A stretch of DNA of 64,000 nucleotides from Nocardia tenerifensis NBRC 101015 (GCF_000308715.1 NZ_BAGH01000160.1:1-64000); one strand, 5' to 3'; shown: positions 16,886-25,365, counted from the stretch's first letter. Notes: a model not told the origin generated them from the letters alone. Numbers and translations are program-made.

Positions 16886-17103
16886 GAGCGACCCCCGGGG
16901 TAGGCTGCGCCGAATCGAAAGTTTGCCGTCGGCAAGAAGTTTCGAGACACCATACTCACCCAGGGAGCACAGGGTCCGGTGAGGGCCGCGCCCGGTATGG
17001 CCAATGGGATCATTTGTTACCTTCTGCTACCGCGCTCCGTCATTGAGGTACCGGGCGATCGAAACCTGGGTCGCCCCCACCTGATGCGAGGAGAACCAAC
17101 CCC

Positions 17104-17577
17104 ATGACCGTGCGCATGCCCAACCCGTTCTACCTGCTCTCGGAGGCAGGGGCCATTCCGGTAGCGCTCGAGAAAGCCGTCTCGGAAACCGGTGTCCCCC
17201 TTGCGACTTTGGCGATCACCGCGATGCGCGCCAGCCAGATCAACGGCGGCGCCGCCTGCCTGTGGGCCGAGGTGAACCTGGCGAGGAAGGAAGGCATCAC
17301 CGACGACCAGCTCGCCACCGTGGCGGCATGGCGAAGCTCGCCGTATTTCAGCGACGCCGAGTGTGCCGCCCTAGCCTTGGCCGAGGCGGTCACGGAAATG
17401 GCGCACAGCGGCGGTGACATCGTCTCCGACGAACTCTGGCAGACCCTGTCACGCCATTACGACGAGCGGCAACGCGCCGCACTGATCCTCTGGTTGGCCG
17501 GTGGGACCATGTTCAACATCGTCAACAATGTGGTCCGCGAGGAGGCCGGGCAGAGCTGGGACAACGGGGTGCTGTAG
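17104..17577 (+). CDS. carboxymuconolactone decarboxylase/AhpD-fold protein without CxxC
   Basis: This 157-residue all-helical protein has the AhpD-like core LAITAMRASQINGGAACLWA. In active AhpD-type proteins this region reads NGCxxC followed by a His two or three residues later. Here the first Cys is Gly49, Cys52 remains, and the His position is occupied by a non-His residue, so a disulfide relay is not possible. AGGAGA lies at 17089-17094 before ATG 17104. A perfect 13-bp hairpin follows the stop. It could be a CMD-fold protein with a non-redox role. Confidence 0.85.
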   Translation: MTVRMPNPFYLLSEAGAIPVALEKAVSETGVPLATLAITAMRASQINGGAACLWAEVNLARKEGITDDQLATVAAWRSSPYFSDAECAALALAEAVTEMAHSGGDIVSDELWQTLSRHYDERQRAALILWLAGGTMFNIVNNVVREEAGQSWDNGVL

Positions 17578-17610
17578 GAGCCGACTTCTGGCGGGGCCAT
17601 GTCTTGGCTG

Positions 17611-17643
17611 CGTACCGGCGGCATCAATGGTGCCGCCGGTACG
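17611..17643 (+). terminator. 13-bp perfect hairpin after CMD gene
   Basis: CGTACCGGCGGCA (17611-17623) pairs fully with TGCCGCCGGTACG (17631-17643) across a 7-nt loop, 33 nt after the stop codon. There is no U-run, as is common for actinobacterial terminators. Confidence 0.7.
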
Positions 17644-17760
17644 TACAGAACGGCCCGAATCGCATAGTCGCCGCCCATATGGTTCGGCAGACTGATCTGC
17701 CATACTCGCGTTCGAGAACCTGTGATTCAACGCAGGTGTCCCTGTCGGTGAGGATGCGCG

Positions 17761-18225
17761 ATGATCGTCCAAACGGTCCCCATGTGGCCTGATCGGCAAA
17801 CCATGGTGCATCCGCGTGATGTCCTCATGCTGTTTCCCTCGAACAATTGGCGCTGGAAGGTCGAAGAATTCGACGGCGTCGGGCGGTTTCCCGCAGGTCT
17901 CACCTGGGCGGAGTTCCAGGTCGAGGTCGAGTCCGGGATATCCATCTTCGATTGGGACGGACTCCGACAGTTCGCCGACGGCTTGGACCAGATAATCGAT
18001 GGCCGGATCGTCGCCGCCGATGAGAACGACACGGTGTTGGTGACGATCGACGTGCTGGACAGCACCACATACGAGATCATCATCGATACTGCCTGGAGCG
18101 GCGCGACCGAACTCGCCTCTTCCCTGGCACAATTCGCATCCGCACCAGCCACATCGTCACCTACCGATACGACTGCGCGTTTCGTGCGAGGGCCCAGTGT
18201 GGAATTCCCCGGCGGGGGAGCGTGA
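17761..18225 (+). CDS. hypothetical protein
   Basis: This 154-residue protein starts MIVQTVPMWPDRQTMVHPRD. It has an alternating beta pattern in the middle (TVLVTIDVLDSTTYEIIIDT) and a Pro/Thr/Ser-rich tail. It has no signal or membrane segment and no recognised family. A later in-frame ATG (17803) is an alternative start. Confidence 0.6.
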   Translation: MIVQTVPMWPDRQTMVHPRDVLMLFPSNNWRWKVEEFDGVGRFPAGLTWAEFQVEVESGISIFDWDGLRQFADGLDQIIDGRIVAADENDTVLVTIDVLDSTTYEIIIDTAWSGATELASSLAQFASAPATSSPTDTTARFVRGPSVEFPGGGA

Positions 18226-18290
18226 CGGTGGGAGGCTAGGCCGACTGCTGCTCCATGCCGACCGCCGGACATTGGCTTTGGCTTCGTGTT

Positions 18291-18719
18291 CTACTGGCGC
18301 GGTTTCGGATCAGCGGGGCTCGACGTCGGTGCTGACTCTCGCAACGCGAAGACGTCGGCGGGGCGGAGGCAGTCCCGACGAGGTTCGCGGTGCAGGGGCC
18401 AAGGCTCATCGAGGACGATCTGCGCTCGCCAACCGCCGAGTTCGAGGCCCTCTGCAGCCTGAGCATCAAGTCGATCATCGACCTTGTCACCAAGCAGCCC
18501 AGCATGTTCCAGAATTGTGAATATCGCCTCGGCAGCGCAGGTGACGCGCTCTTCCGCAGCGCTCGACGTGCTGCCCGGGTGCAGTTCACGGTATGCCGCG
18601 CGGGCCGCGGCGAGAAGGCGGGCCGCATCCGCGACGTGGAAGTCGCGTCGATACCGCAGCGAAATATGCATACCGTCGACCAGCGGCTCACCGCCGACGA
18701 TCGCGTCGTCATCGTCCAC
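18291..18719 (-). CDS. hypothetical protein
   Basis: This frame gives a protein-like sequence of about 142 residues from GTG 18719, starting DDDDAIVGGEPLVDGMHISL and including helical FHVADAARLLAAARAAYREL and ILDEPWPL-type C-terminal text. The overlapping frames are Arg/Ser-rich shadows. The start is uncertain because no ribosome site is seen. The function is unknown. It is convergent with the 154-residue gene. Confidence 0.5.
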   Translation of the reverse strand: MDDDDAIVGGEPLVDGMHISLRYRRDFHVADAARLLAAARAAYRELHPGSTSSAAEERVTCAAEAIFTILEHAGLLGDKVDDRLDAQAAEGLELGGWRAQIVLDEPWPLHREPRRDCLRPADVFALRESAPTSSPADPKPRQ

Positions 18720-18948
18720 ACAACGACGATAGAGGCATCGGTATGCGGGGCAGTGCGTTTGGCGCTGCCGCTTGCCCGGTGCGGGCTGCATTTCAGTACC
18801 GAATCAAGCCGACCGGAGTTGAGTTGACGTGACCGGTTGGCGGGTAAGGCTGCCAGAGCCAGTCTGACACCTCCCGCACTCTCTCTCAGGCCACGCACTC
18901 TCTCTAGGGCCCTAGAGTCGGTGCGTATCCCGAGAGACGGTGCGGGAA

Positions 18949-19866
18949 TCAGAGCGAACCCGGCTGAGGGGAGGGCGCTGCCGTCCTTGGCGTAACTGAC
19001 CAGCTGGCAAGGAGTTTGAGCCGATCTTCGGATGTGCTGCCGGGTTCGGCGGTGTACGTGATCAGGTTGTGCACGGTTCGGCCGGGTAGGGGTAGGTCGA
19101 GGTCGTGGAAGGTCAGTTCCAGGTGCCCGACGTCGGGGTGCTGGAGCCGTTTGATGCCGTCGTGGCGGATCAGGACGTCGTGCGCGGCCCACAGGCCGCG
19201 GAATTCGCTACTAAGAGTGGACAACTCGCCGACGAGTTCGCGCAGTGCCCGGTCCCGGGGCTCGCGCCCGGCCTCGGCGCGCAGCAGGGCGGCGGTGGCA
19301 TTGCCTGCGGTGTCCCAGTCGACGAAGAAATCATGTGCGCCGCGGTCGAGGAAGACGTAGCGGGCGATGTTGGGGCGGCCGCGCCGGTCGACGGTGGCGC
19401 TGTCGAACATGGGCGCGAACACGGCTCGGGCCAAAGGGTTTTCGGCGATGATGTCCGTGCGGCCGTTGCGTACGAACGCCGAGGACATCGTCATGGAGTC
19501 GAGCAGCCATTGGACCTGCGGCGGGACCTCGACGTCCCTGCGACGCGACGGCGTGCGACTCGCGGGCCGCGATGACCTGGCCAGGTCGAACAGGTGAGTG
19601 CGTTCGTCGTCGTCCAGTCGCAGTGCGCGAGCGACCGCATCGAGGACGTCTTCGGACACGCCGCCGATGTGCCCCTTCTCCAGCCGCGTGTACCACTCGG
19701 TACTCACACCGGCAAGGACGGCGACCTCCTCTCGCCGCAGCCCGACGACCCGACGACGAGCGCTGGTCGGCAGCCCCGCCTGCGCCGGGGTGATCTTGGC
19801 GCGCCGACTGGTGAGAAAGTCCCGGATTTCGCCGCGGTTCTCCGGCTGCTGGTCCATGTCATTCAC
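18949..19866 (-). CDS. XRE-type helix-turn-helix regulator with MmyB ligand domain
   Basis: This 305-residue protein has an N-terminal XRE helix-turn-helix (RRVVGLRREEVAVLAGVSTE then WYTRLEKG, about 38-65) and the MmyB-like PAS-related domain (VQWLLDSM onward, with NPLARAVFAPMF). MmyB of the methylenomycin cluster belongs here; related domains bind fatty acids. The protein is divergent from an aldo/keto reductase gene, and paired control of that gene is the usual arrangement for this regulator class. Confidence 0.92.
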   Translation of the reverse strand: MNDMDQQPENRGEIRDFLTSRRAKITPAQAGLPTSARRRVVGLRREEVAVLAGVSTEWYTRLEKGHIGGVSEDVLDAVARALRLDDDERTHLFDLARSSRPASRTPSRRRDVEVPPQVQWLLDSMTMSSAFVRNGRTDIIAENPLARAVFAPMFDSATVDRRGRPNIARYVFLDRGAHDFFVDWDTAGNATAALLRAEAGREPRDRALRELVGELSTLSSEFRGLWAAHDVLIRHDGIKRLQHPDVGHLELTFHDLDLPLPGRTVHNLITYTAEPGSTSEDRLKLLASWSVTPRTAAPSPQPGSL

Positions 19867-19998
19867 GGTAGCCGCTGGTCACGGCACAAGAGGGGTTGAG
19901 CTAGTACCCCCTATAAACGCGACCTTTTCTGGTGCGGGCCGTCGCGGTCTCCTGGGGATCGAACGTTCCCCGTGGGGATGAGACTGGAGGTAGGCGAT

Positions 19999-20952
19999 AT
20001 GACGAGCAAGACGCTGGCCGCGCCGGCGGTGGCACTGGGCACCTGGGCCTGGGGAGACAGCGGCGAGGCGGGCGAGGGCTATTTCGGCAGTGAACTCACC
20101 GCTTCCGGCCTGCGAGAGGTTGTCGACAAAGCGCAATCGAGTGGATTCACTCTGTGGGACACCGCGGTGGTGTACGGCATGGGCCACTCGGAGACGGTCC
20201 TCGCTCAGGCGCTGAAAGGGTACGCGCGCAGCGAGTATCAGTTGTCGACGAAGTTCACCCCGCAGGTCGCGGGCGACGGCGACAATCCGGTCGCGGACAT
20301 GCTGGAGCAGAGCCTCGACCGCCTGGGCACGGACTATGTGGATCTGTACTGGATTCACAACCCTGCCGACGTGGCCCGTTGGACGCCGTCGCTGATTCCG
20401 CTGCTACAGCGCGGGAGGATCAAGCATGTCGGCGTCTCCAACCACAATGTGAAGGAGATCGCTCTCGCCGATCAGATCCTCGGCGAGGCCGGCTTCCGGG
20501 TGGAGGCGGTCCAGAACCACTACAGTTTGCTGTACCGGAGTTCTGAGCGCGCGGGCATTCTCGAGCACTGCCGCGAGCACGATGTGCGGTTCTTTTCCTA
20601 CATGGTTCTTGAGCAAGGGACGCTGACCGGCAGGTACAGCCCGGCTAATCCGTTGCCGGAGGGCAGCAGCCGCGCCGCCGTGTACAACGGCATCCTGCCC
20701 CAGCTGCAGGCGCTGACGGACAGGATGGGTGCGATCGGCGAGGATCGAGGCGCGTCCGCAGCCGACGTCGCCACCGCCTGGGCCATCGCCAAGGGGACCA
20801 CCCCGATCATCGGCGTCACGAAGGCGGATCACATCGACGGGGTGATCCGAGCGCTCGGCATCGAACTCACCGACGAGGAGATCGCAGACCTGGAGGCGCT
20901 GGCCGACGCCGCGGGCGTCGACACGCGCGGCAGTTGGGAGCACGACATGTAG
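19999..20952 (+). CDS. aldo/keto reductase
   Basis: This 317-residue TIM-barrel NADPH oxidoreductase has the AKR tetrad Asp54, Tyr59, Lys85 and His120 (LWDTAVVYG, LSTKF, YWIHNP). Its C-terminal cofactor segment is GTTPIIGVTKADHIDG. ATG 19999 has GGAGGT at 19986-19991. A small dyad, GGGGA (19954-19958) and TCCCC (19967-19971), sits in front of it. It is divergent from the MmyB-type regulator, the probable controller. It reduces aldehydes or ketones; the exact substrate is unknown. Confidence 0.92.
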   Translation: MTSKTLAAPAVALGTWAWGDSGEAGEGYFGSELTASGLREVVDKAQSSGFTLWDTAVVYGMGHSETVLAQALKGYARSEYQLSTKFTPQVAGDGDNPVADMLEQSLDRLGTDYVDLYWIHNPADVARWTPSLIPLLQRGRIKHVGVSNHNVKEIALADQILGEAGFRVEAVQNHYSLLYRSSERAGILEHCREHDVRFFSYMVLEQGTLTGRYSPANPLPEGSSRAAVYNGILPQLQALTDRMGAIGEDRGASAADVATAWAIAKGTTPIIGVTKADHIDGVIRALGIELTDEEIADLEALADAAGVDTRGSWEHDM

Positions 20953-20987
20953 TGGTCGTCGGCGGAGCGCCGGTGGGCATCGCGCGG

Positions 20988-21001
20988 GCGCCGAAAGGCG
21001 C
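20988..21001. terminator. GAAA-loop hairpin between convergent genes
   Basis: GCGCC (20988-20992) pairs with GGCGC (20997-21001) around a GAAA tetraloop, just after the aldo/keto reductase gene and right at the end of the opposite-strand gene. It may serve both directions. Confidence 0.45.
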
Positions 21002-21499
21002 TCACGCGAGGTCTGAACTAGTCGGTGTATCGAGGACTTGCAGTGCGTCGTCATATTGGTTGCGGTCGAAGCGGAATGGGCCGAATCCGCTGTAGTCGCG
21101 TTGTGGGCGATAGCGTTGCGCGAAGTGATCCCATATCACGAGGCGGTCGGAGACGACGATGTCCGCCAGCAGCGGCCAGTCACCCCACGCTCCACATTGA
21201 CACACGAGTACGGGAGTCTTCGATTCCATTGTCATGGAAGACTTTCCGTGAAAATGGTTGACGAACCGAACGTGTCCTGATGGCAGGCCGCCATAGGCCT
21301 CGCCCGCAGGCTGCATGTCGGCCGCGAGTTCGAAGCTATCGATCAGATCGGTGAGCGGTACACCATCGACACGGGGGACGACCTTGTCACGCTGCACGAT
21401 CGGCAGGTGACGTGGCACGAACGGAAGCACGCCGGGAGGGAGTGAGCGCGTTCGGTGGAATCGAATGTGTACGTCGAACTGAATCTTATTGATGACCAT
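21002..21499 (-). CDS. hypothetical protein with CxCGxWGxWPLL motif
   Basis: This 165-residue protein, from ATG 21499, has a beta-rich N-terminus (VINKIQFDVHIRF) and a conserved-looking C-terminal half, VLVCQCGAWGDWPLLADIVV followed by FGPFRFDRNQYDDAL. I have seen this C-terminal pattern in uncharacterised bacterial proteins; no activity is assigned. A longer in-frame start exists up to 21691, but that extension is low-complexity and Pro/Ser-rich. Confidence 0.62.
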   Translation of the reverse strand: MVINKIQFDVHIRFHRTRSLPPGVLPFVPRHLPIVQRDKVVPRVDGVPLTDLIDSFELAADMQPAGEAYGGLPSGHVRFVNHFHGKSSMTMESKTPVLVCQCGAWGDWPLLADIVVSDRLVIWDHFAQRYRPQRDYSGFGPFRFDRNQYDDALQVLDTPTSSDLA

Positions 21500-21958
21500 G
21501 GTTGAATCCGATTTGGCATATGGATGCGAGGGTGTGGGATCGGGACGCGGCGCCGGCGGACGATCCGAGATGTGATGGGCCGATTCGAGGCTGGATAAAC
21601 AGCACAGGAGCGAAAAAAGGCTGACCGCCGACCCAGGCGACACAACCGCCCGACTCGGCAGAGAGCGCTCGGTTGAGAGCCTGCGCGGCAACGGTTATGG
21701 ATGGTTCGAACTGGGGCGGGCAGGGTGGTCTGCTCACCGATACTGTCGGGAGGCAGCCACCGGCCGCGCGTCACCGGCAGGGACGCGTGGCGCCCTTCGC
21801 ACAGAAAATGTTCACCGCTCGACGGTATCCGGTACAGACGCCGCCCGCCAATACCCACTGCGGACGGGGACAGAATCGAATCGGCAGTCGTGAAAACCGC
21901 TTGGACGCAGAATCTTTCATGTTGCCAGGCGCATCCCGAATGGCCCAGCAGTGTCCGA
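21500..21958. other. intergenic stretch without a recognised gene
   Basis: These 459 bases contain only shadow-like open frames. I see no motif, repeat or tRNA fold in them. Confidence 0.45.
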
Positions 21959-22591
21959 TCAGATTCCGCGGTCGATCATGTCCAGCAATTGTGTTGTGAG
22001 ACCGTCGAATTGGTCGGCGGCGAGGAAGCGTAAGGGGCCCTCTACGACCAGACAGGCCAGACCATGCACGGTGGGCCACGCGAGAAACTCTGCGCCGGGC
22101 CGCCTTTCGGGTGGAAGCAGGCCCGCTGCGACCAGGCCGTCGAGGGCGTCGCCGAGTATTTCGATCGCCGAACGTCCGGTGGGCCCGGCGGCGGGCTCGG
22201 CGACCGCGGACACATCGCGCTGGGTCGCGAACGCGGTGCGAAACAGCCCGGGTTCATCGCGGGCGAAGCGCAGGTAGCCCGCGCCGACAGCGCGGAAACG
22301 GGCTCGTGCCGCATCGGCGCCCGTGATCGCGTCCTGCTCGGCGAGCATGGCGGCGGCCAGCCGCGACAGGGCGACGCGAGCTACCGCCTGTACCAATGCA
22401 TCTCGGTCTTTGAAGTGGGTGTAGGCCGCGTTCGGGGCGACACCGGCGCGCCGCGCGGCCTCACGCAGCACAATGGCTTGGGGCCCGCCGCCCTCGCGTG
22501 CCATCGCCACCCCGGCATCGAGCAGTGCGTCACGCAACGCACCGTGCCGGTAGGTGCTTCGCCGGGTCGGTTTGGCCGAGGTGCCGCTCAC
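21959..22591 (-). CDS. TetR-family regulator (WHG-type C-terminal domain)
   Basis: This 210-residue regulator has the helix-turn-helix VLREAARRAGVAPNAAYTHF and a C-terminal domain containing WPTVHGLACLVVEGPL, the W-HG pattern of that TetR subgroup. I chose GTG 22591, which has AGGAG 5 nt upstream; the earlier ATG at 22639 lies inside one of two operator dyads. It is divergent from a DHFR-like gene, which it probably controls along with itself. Confidence 0.87.
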   Translation of the reverse strand: MSGTSAKPTRRSTYRHGALRDALLDAGVAMAREGGGPQAIVLREAARRAGVAPNAAYTHFKDRDALVQAVARVALSRLAAAMLAEQDAITGADAARARFRAVGAGYLRFARDEPGLFRTAFATQRDVSAVAEPAAGPTGRSAIEILGDALDGLVAAGLLPPERRPGAEFLAWPTVHGLACLVVEGPLRFLAADQFDGLTTQLLDMIDRGI

Positions 22592-22630
22592 GCCTGCTCC
22601 TGACTGGTTGTGGACGCTGTTCAGATTGTA

Positions 22631-22677
22631 TCTGGACATTGTCCAGAAGTCGTGTATGTTTCTGGACAGCGTCCAGA
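22631..22677. promoter_or_regulatory. twin TetR operator dyads
   Basis: Two copies of the same dyad, TCTGGAC-N3-GTCCAGA, lie at 22631-22647 (spacer ATT) and 22661-22677 (spacer AGC), with 30-bp centre spacing, close to three helical turns. They fill the promoter gap between the divergent TetR and DHFR-like genes. Confidence 0.75.
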
Positions 22678-22696
22678 TACTCGACTAGGAGAACCC

Positions 22697-23269
22697 ATGC
22701 GCACCCTGATCAGCACCGCTTTCATCTCCCTCGACGGGGTCGTCGAGGCGCCCGGCGGCGAGGCTGGCTATCGCAACGCCGGCTGGACTTTTAAAGACAT
22801 CGAGTTCGTCCCGGACGCGTTCGAGATCAAGGGCCGCGAGCAGCAGGAAGCCACCGCGATGTTGCTGGGCCGGGTCAGCTACGAGGCGTTCAGCACGGTG
22901 TGGCCGGATATGGACGACTTCGCGGACTATAAGGTGATGCCCAAATACGTTGTCTCTCAGACGCTTACCGACGATGCGCTCGTCTCCAACTGGGGTGAGA
23001 CCACCATCCTGCGCTCACTCGACGATGTCGCCGCGCTGAAGCAGACCGACGGCGGCCCGATCATCATCCACGGCAGCGCCTCGCTGAACCAGAGCCTCTC
23101 CGACGCCGGCCTCATCGACCGCTACCACCTTCTCGTCTTCCCGCTGCTGCTCGGCGCGGGCAAGCGCCTGTTCTCCGCCACGGACAAGGACGCCCAGAAG
23201 TTGAAGCTCGTGGAATCTCAGGCCTACTCCAACGGTCTGCAGAAGAACGTCTTCGACGTCGTCCGCTGA
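22697..23269 (+). CDS. dihydrofolate reductase / RibD C-terminal family protein
   Basis: This 190-residue protein starts MRTLISTAFISLDGVVEAPG and has the RibD_C/DHFR-fold elements AMLLGRVSYEAFSTVWP and IIIHGSASLNQSL, then YHLLVFPLLLGAGKRLF. These are NAD(P)H-dependent reductase-like proteins of unknown substrate, common beside TetR regulators; they are not the essential folA enzyme. AGGAGA at 22687-22692 precedes ATG 22697. Confidence 0.9.
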   Translation: MRTLISTAFISLDGVVEAPGGEAGYRNAGWTFKDIEFVPDAFEIKGREQQEATAMLLGRVSYEAFSTVWPDMDDFADYKVMPKYVVSQTLTDDALVSNWGETTILRSLDDVAALKQTDGGPIIIHGSASLNQSLSDAGLIDRYHLLVFPLLLGAGKRLFSATDKDAQKLKLVESQAYSNGLQKNVFDVVR

Positions 23270-23278
23270 CTCGGCTAA

Positions 23279-23299
23279 CTCCGTTGCGCCGCAACGGAG
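23279..23299. terminator. 9-bp hairpin after DHFR-like gene
   Basis: CTCCGTTGC (23279-23287) pairs with GCAACGGAG (23291-23299) across GCC, 10 nt after the stop codon. Two further hairpins follow. Confidence 0.65.
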
Positions 23300-23315
23300 G
23301 TCCCTGTTCACTGCG

Positions 23316-23345
23316 CGTACCGACTGTTGGAGCGCAGTCGGTACG
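23316..23345. terminator. 11-bp hairpin in convergent gap
   Basis: CGTACCGACTG (23316-23326) pairs perfectly with CAGTCGGTACG (23335-23345) across an 8-nt loop. Confidence 0.5.
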
Positions 23346-23351
23346 GACGCT

Positions 23352-23386
23352 GATGACTGGGCCTGGTTCTGACCAGGCGGGTCATC
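23352..23386. terminator. nested hairpin in convergent gap
   Basis: The outer arms GATGAC (23352-23357) and GTCATC (23381-23386) enclose GCCTGGT (23361-23367) and ACCAGGC (23372-23378) with a TCTG loop. It lies just downstream of the opposite-strand small secreted protein gene. Confidence 0.55.
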
Positions 23387-23403
23387 GACCCCGCGGCAAC
23401 GCT

Positions 23404-23622
23404 TCAGTGAGATTGTCCGCTGGCGGTCGCGCCGCCGCCGGACCGCGCCAGCCCGTACTCGATCGCTGTCGCATCGGGTGCGGCCGAACCGCCGGACGCC
23501 GCTTTGGCCGTCGTTCCCTCCATATGGATTACCCCGTTATCAGCAGCGGCAGACCCCGCCGCGATCGCAACACCGCCCGCGATCGCCGCTGCGAACACAG
23601 TGCCCGCGATGATTCGTTTCAT
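23404..23622 (-). CDS. small secreted protein
   Basis: This 72-residue protein has a clear signal peptide, MKRIIAGTVFAAAIAGGVAI then AAGSAAA, with likely cleavage near Ala27. The mature part is only about 45 residues, Gly/Ala/Ser-rich. GGAGG stands just upstream of ATG 23622. No cysteine or known motif is visible. It is convergent with the DHFR-like gene across a cluster of hairpins. Confidence 0.72.
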   Translation of the reverse strand: MKRIIAGTVFAAAIAGGVAIAAGSAAADNGVIHMEGTTAKAASGGSAAPDATAIEYGLARSGGGATASGQSH

Positions 23623-23797
23623 GGTTCCTCCCGTGATCGAACGCTCCTAGTACCACGTTCGAGGCGAAGCGCGGGTTCAGTCCGCGACGTTCGCGGACTG
23701 AGGCTCGAGCGGGGTAGACGATGACCATGAGTTCGCTGCGACGAATCGGCCGCCGGTGGACGATCTCCGCCCACGGCGGGTTTGGTCTTCTCGCCAT

Positions 23798-24391
23798 CTA
23801 TGGAGTGGAAAATTTGGTGGCAGCCGATATAGCTGCTGCCTCGATGCGGGCGCAGTGAGCTTTCCAGAATGACGAATCACGCTGCTGTTCAGCGTAATCG
23901 GCGGGTGTGCCTATTGCGCCGTCGAGCTGCTCACGCAGGATGTCGGAGTGCCCGGCGTGCCGACTTGTCTCGGTGAGCATATGGACCAGAATGTTGCACA
24001 GCTTCACCTCGGGGCGTGTCCACCACGGCACGTAGCCGGGTGAGTCGATGTCGAGGGTGGTGATCGTCGCATCGGAGTGTGCCCAGACGCGACGATAGCG
24101 GCCGACGATTTCGTCGCGCATCTCGTTCTCCGTCGCCCACATGTCCGCACCGCGCGCCTCGATATCGTCCCATCTGGGCAGTGGCTCGCCGAACGGCCGG
24201 TCGAAAACTTCGCCGAAGTAGCGTGACTCCCACAGTGACAAATGTTTGACCAGGCCGAGGAGGTTGGTTCCGGTCGATGTCAGGGGGCGACGGATGTCAT
24301 ACTCGCCGAGGCCGTCGAGCTTGTGGACCATCACCTCACGAAAACGTCGAAGTTCGTTGTGCAGGTACTCTTTCACGGACACATCGACCAT
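23798..24391 (-). CDS. DinB-superfamily protein (DUF664 / mycothiol-transferase-like)
   Basis: This 197-residue four-helix protein has the metal-site histidines expected of the DinB fold: His50 in TNLLGLVKHLSLWE and His145/His148 in VHMLTETSRHAGHSDILRE. DUF664 members of this type act in actinobacteria as metal-dependent, often mycothiol-dependent, transferases in detoxification. A GTG 18 nt upstream (24409) is an alternative start. No partner gene is adjacent. Confidence 0.9.
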   Translation of the reverse strand: MVDVSVKEYLHNELRRFREVMVHKLDGLGEYDIRRPLTSTGTNLLGLVKHLSLWESRYFGEVFDRPFGEPLPRWDDIEARGADMWATENEMRDEIVGRYRRVWAHSDATITTLDIDSPGYVPWWTRPEVKLCNILVHMLTETSRHAGHSDILREQLDGAIGTPADYAEQQRDSSFWKAHCARIEAAAISAATKFSTP

Positions 24392-24893
24392 GAGACACCA
24401 GCCTGCCACGGGCCGAACGTATCCGAAGATCGACGGGGCCGGTCGCCGCCATGGCGCAGGAGCCGGTCAGTTCGGGACGACGCAGATGGTGAGTTTGATT
24501 CTGGGGTAGACGATTGCCTCTGTGGAGCAGAGGTTTCCGTCGGCGACGTCGTCGAAGGTGGTCTGCTCGGCGATGCGTCTGGTCGCACGCTATCAGGGGG
24601 TGGCGTAGGCGTCGCCAAACCGGCTGTGCTGCAAGGGCCTCGATGCGGTGCGCCGCGGTTGCTGAGTCGCGCGATGGGTACTGCGGTTGCCAACGAGTGA
24701 AACCGTCGCGGCGGCAACGGTTTTTGTCGCCGGTTCGCGCCTGTGGCAGAGCGGTGCGCGAAGAACACGATGATCAAGGCTAAGGCCCTGTATGTTCCGC
24801 TCATAATCACGACAGGAGGTGTCGTGATTCTGTGAAAGGTTCACTTGGCGACCGTCGGATGGGCCGAGCGGTCACTTCATGAAGGAGTGTCGG
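24392..24893. other. intergenic stretch, no gene recognised
   Basis: These 502 bases contain no convincing gene. On the minus strand a short peptide ending RIKLTICVVPN reads well near 24480-24570 but is preceded by two stops, so at most it is a gene remnant. A perfect 9-bp inverted repeat lies at 24805-24829. Confidence 0.45.
24805..24829. promoter_or_regulatory. perfect inverted repeat with AGGAGGT loop
   Basis: AATCACGAC (24805-24813) pairs with GTCGTGATT (24821-24829). The 7-nt loop is AGGAGGT, a strong ribosome-binding sequence, and the second arm holds a GTG followed two codons later by a stop (GTG ATT CTG TGA). It lies 65 nt before the VOC gene. It could be an operator or an RNA hairpin. 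Confidence 0.45.
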
Positions 24894-25316
24894 GTGAGTT
24901 CTGGGGTTAATCCGTGCATCGTGTTCAACGGCAATGCGCGGCGAGCGATGGAGTTTTATCGGGATGTTTTCGGGGGTGAGTTGGAGGTGGGGACGGTCGC
25001 CGACTTCGGGTCACCGGAATCGCCTGATGCCGACAATGTCATGCACGCTCAACTTCAGACGTCGGCCGGTTACACGCTGATGGGCTGGGATTTCCCGGCC
25101 GACCGGCCTAACCATCCGCCCTATCGGCCAGGGAACAATGTTGCGATCTTCGTCGGTGGTGACGACGACGAACTTCGCGGGTACTTCGAGAAGCTTTCGG
25201 TCGGCGGCACGGTAACACTGTCGCTCGAAAAGCAGGTGTGGGGCGACGTGGCGGGCTCGCTCGTGGATCAGTTCGGGATCAGTTGGATGTTCAATATAAC
25301 GGTCCCGCAGCCCTGA
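24894..25316 (+). CDS. VOC-family (glyoxalase/PhnB-like) protein
   Basis: This 140-residue protein starts SSGVNPCIVFNGNARRAMEF and has the PhnB-like double beta-alpha-beta-beta-beta fold, with YRDVFGGELEVGTVADFG and the C-terminal WGDVAGSLVDQFGISWMFNI. VOC proteins bind a metal and act in resistance, isomerisation or demethylase-like roles; the PhnB branch mostly has no assigned reaction. GTG 24894 has AAGGAG at 24882-24887. Confidence 0.9.
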   Translation: MSSGVNPCIVFNGNARRAMEFYRDVFGGELEVGTVADFGSPESPDADNVMHAQLQTSAGYTLMGWDFPADRPNHPPYRPGNNVAIFVGGDDDELRGYFEKLSVGGTVTLSLEKQVWGDVAGSLVDQFGISWMFNITVPQP

Positions 25317-25365
25317 TCGACCTTTCGGCGATCGGCACGCCGCCAGCCCTCTAGATCGGCGTTAG

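Noticed and set aside
22592..22639. 48-nt N-terminal extension of the TetR gene
   Set aside because: It would place the start codon inside an operator dyad, and the later GTG has a good ribosome site.
24450..24600. minus-strand peptide reading TTFDDVADGNLCSTEAIVYP
   Set aside because: It is preceded by two stop codons in frame and has no start or ribosome site; it may be a relic but is not a gene.
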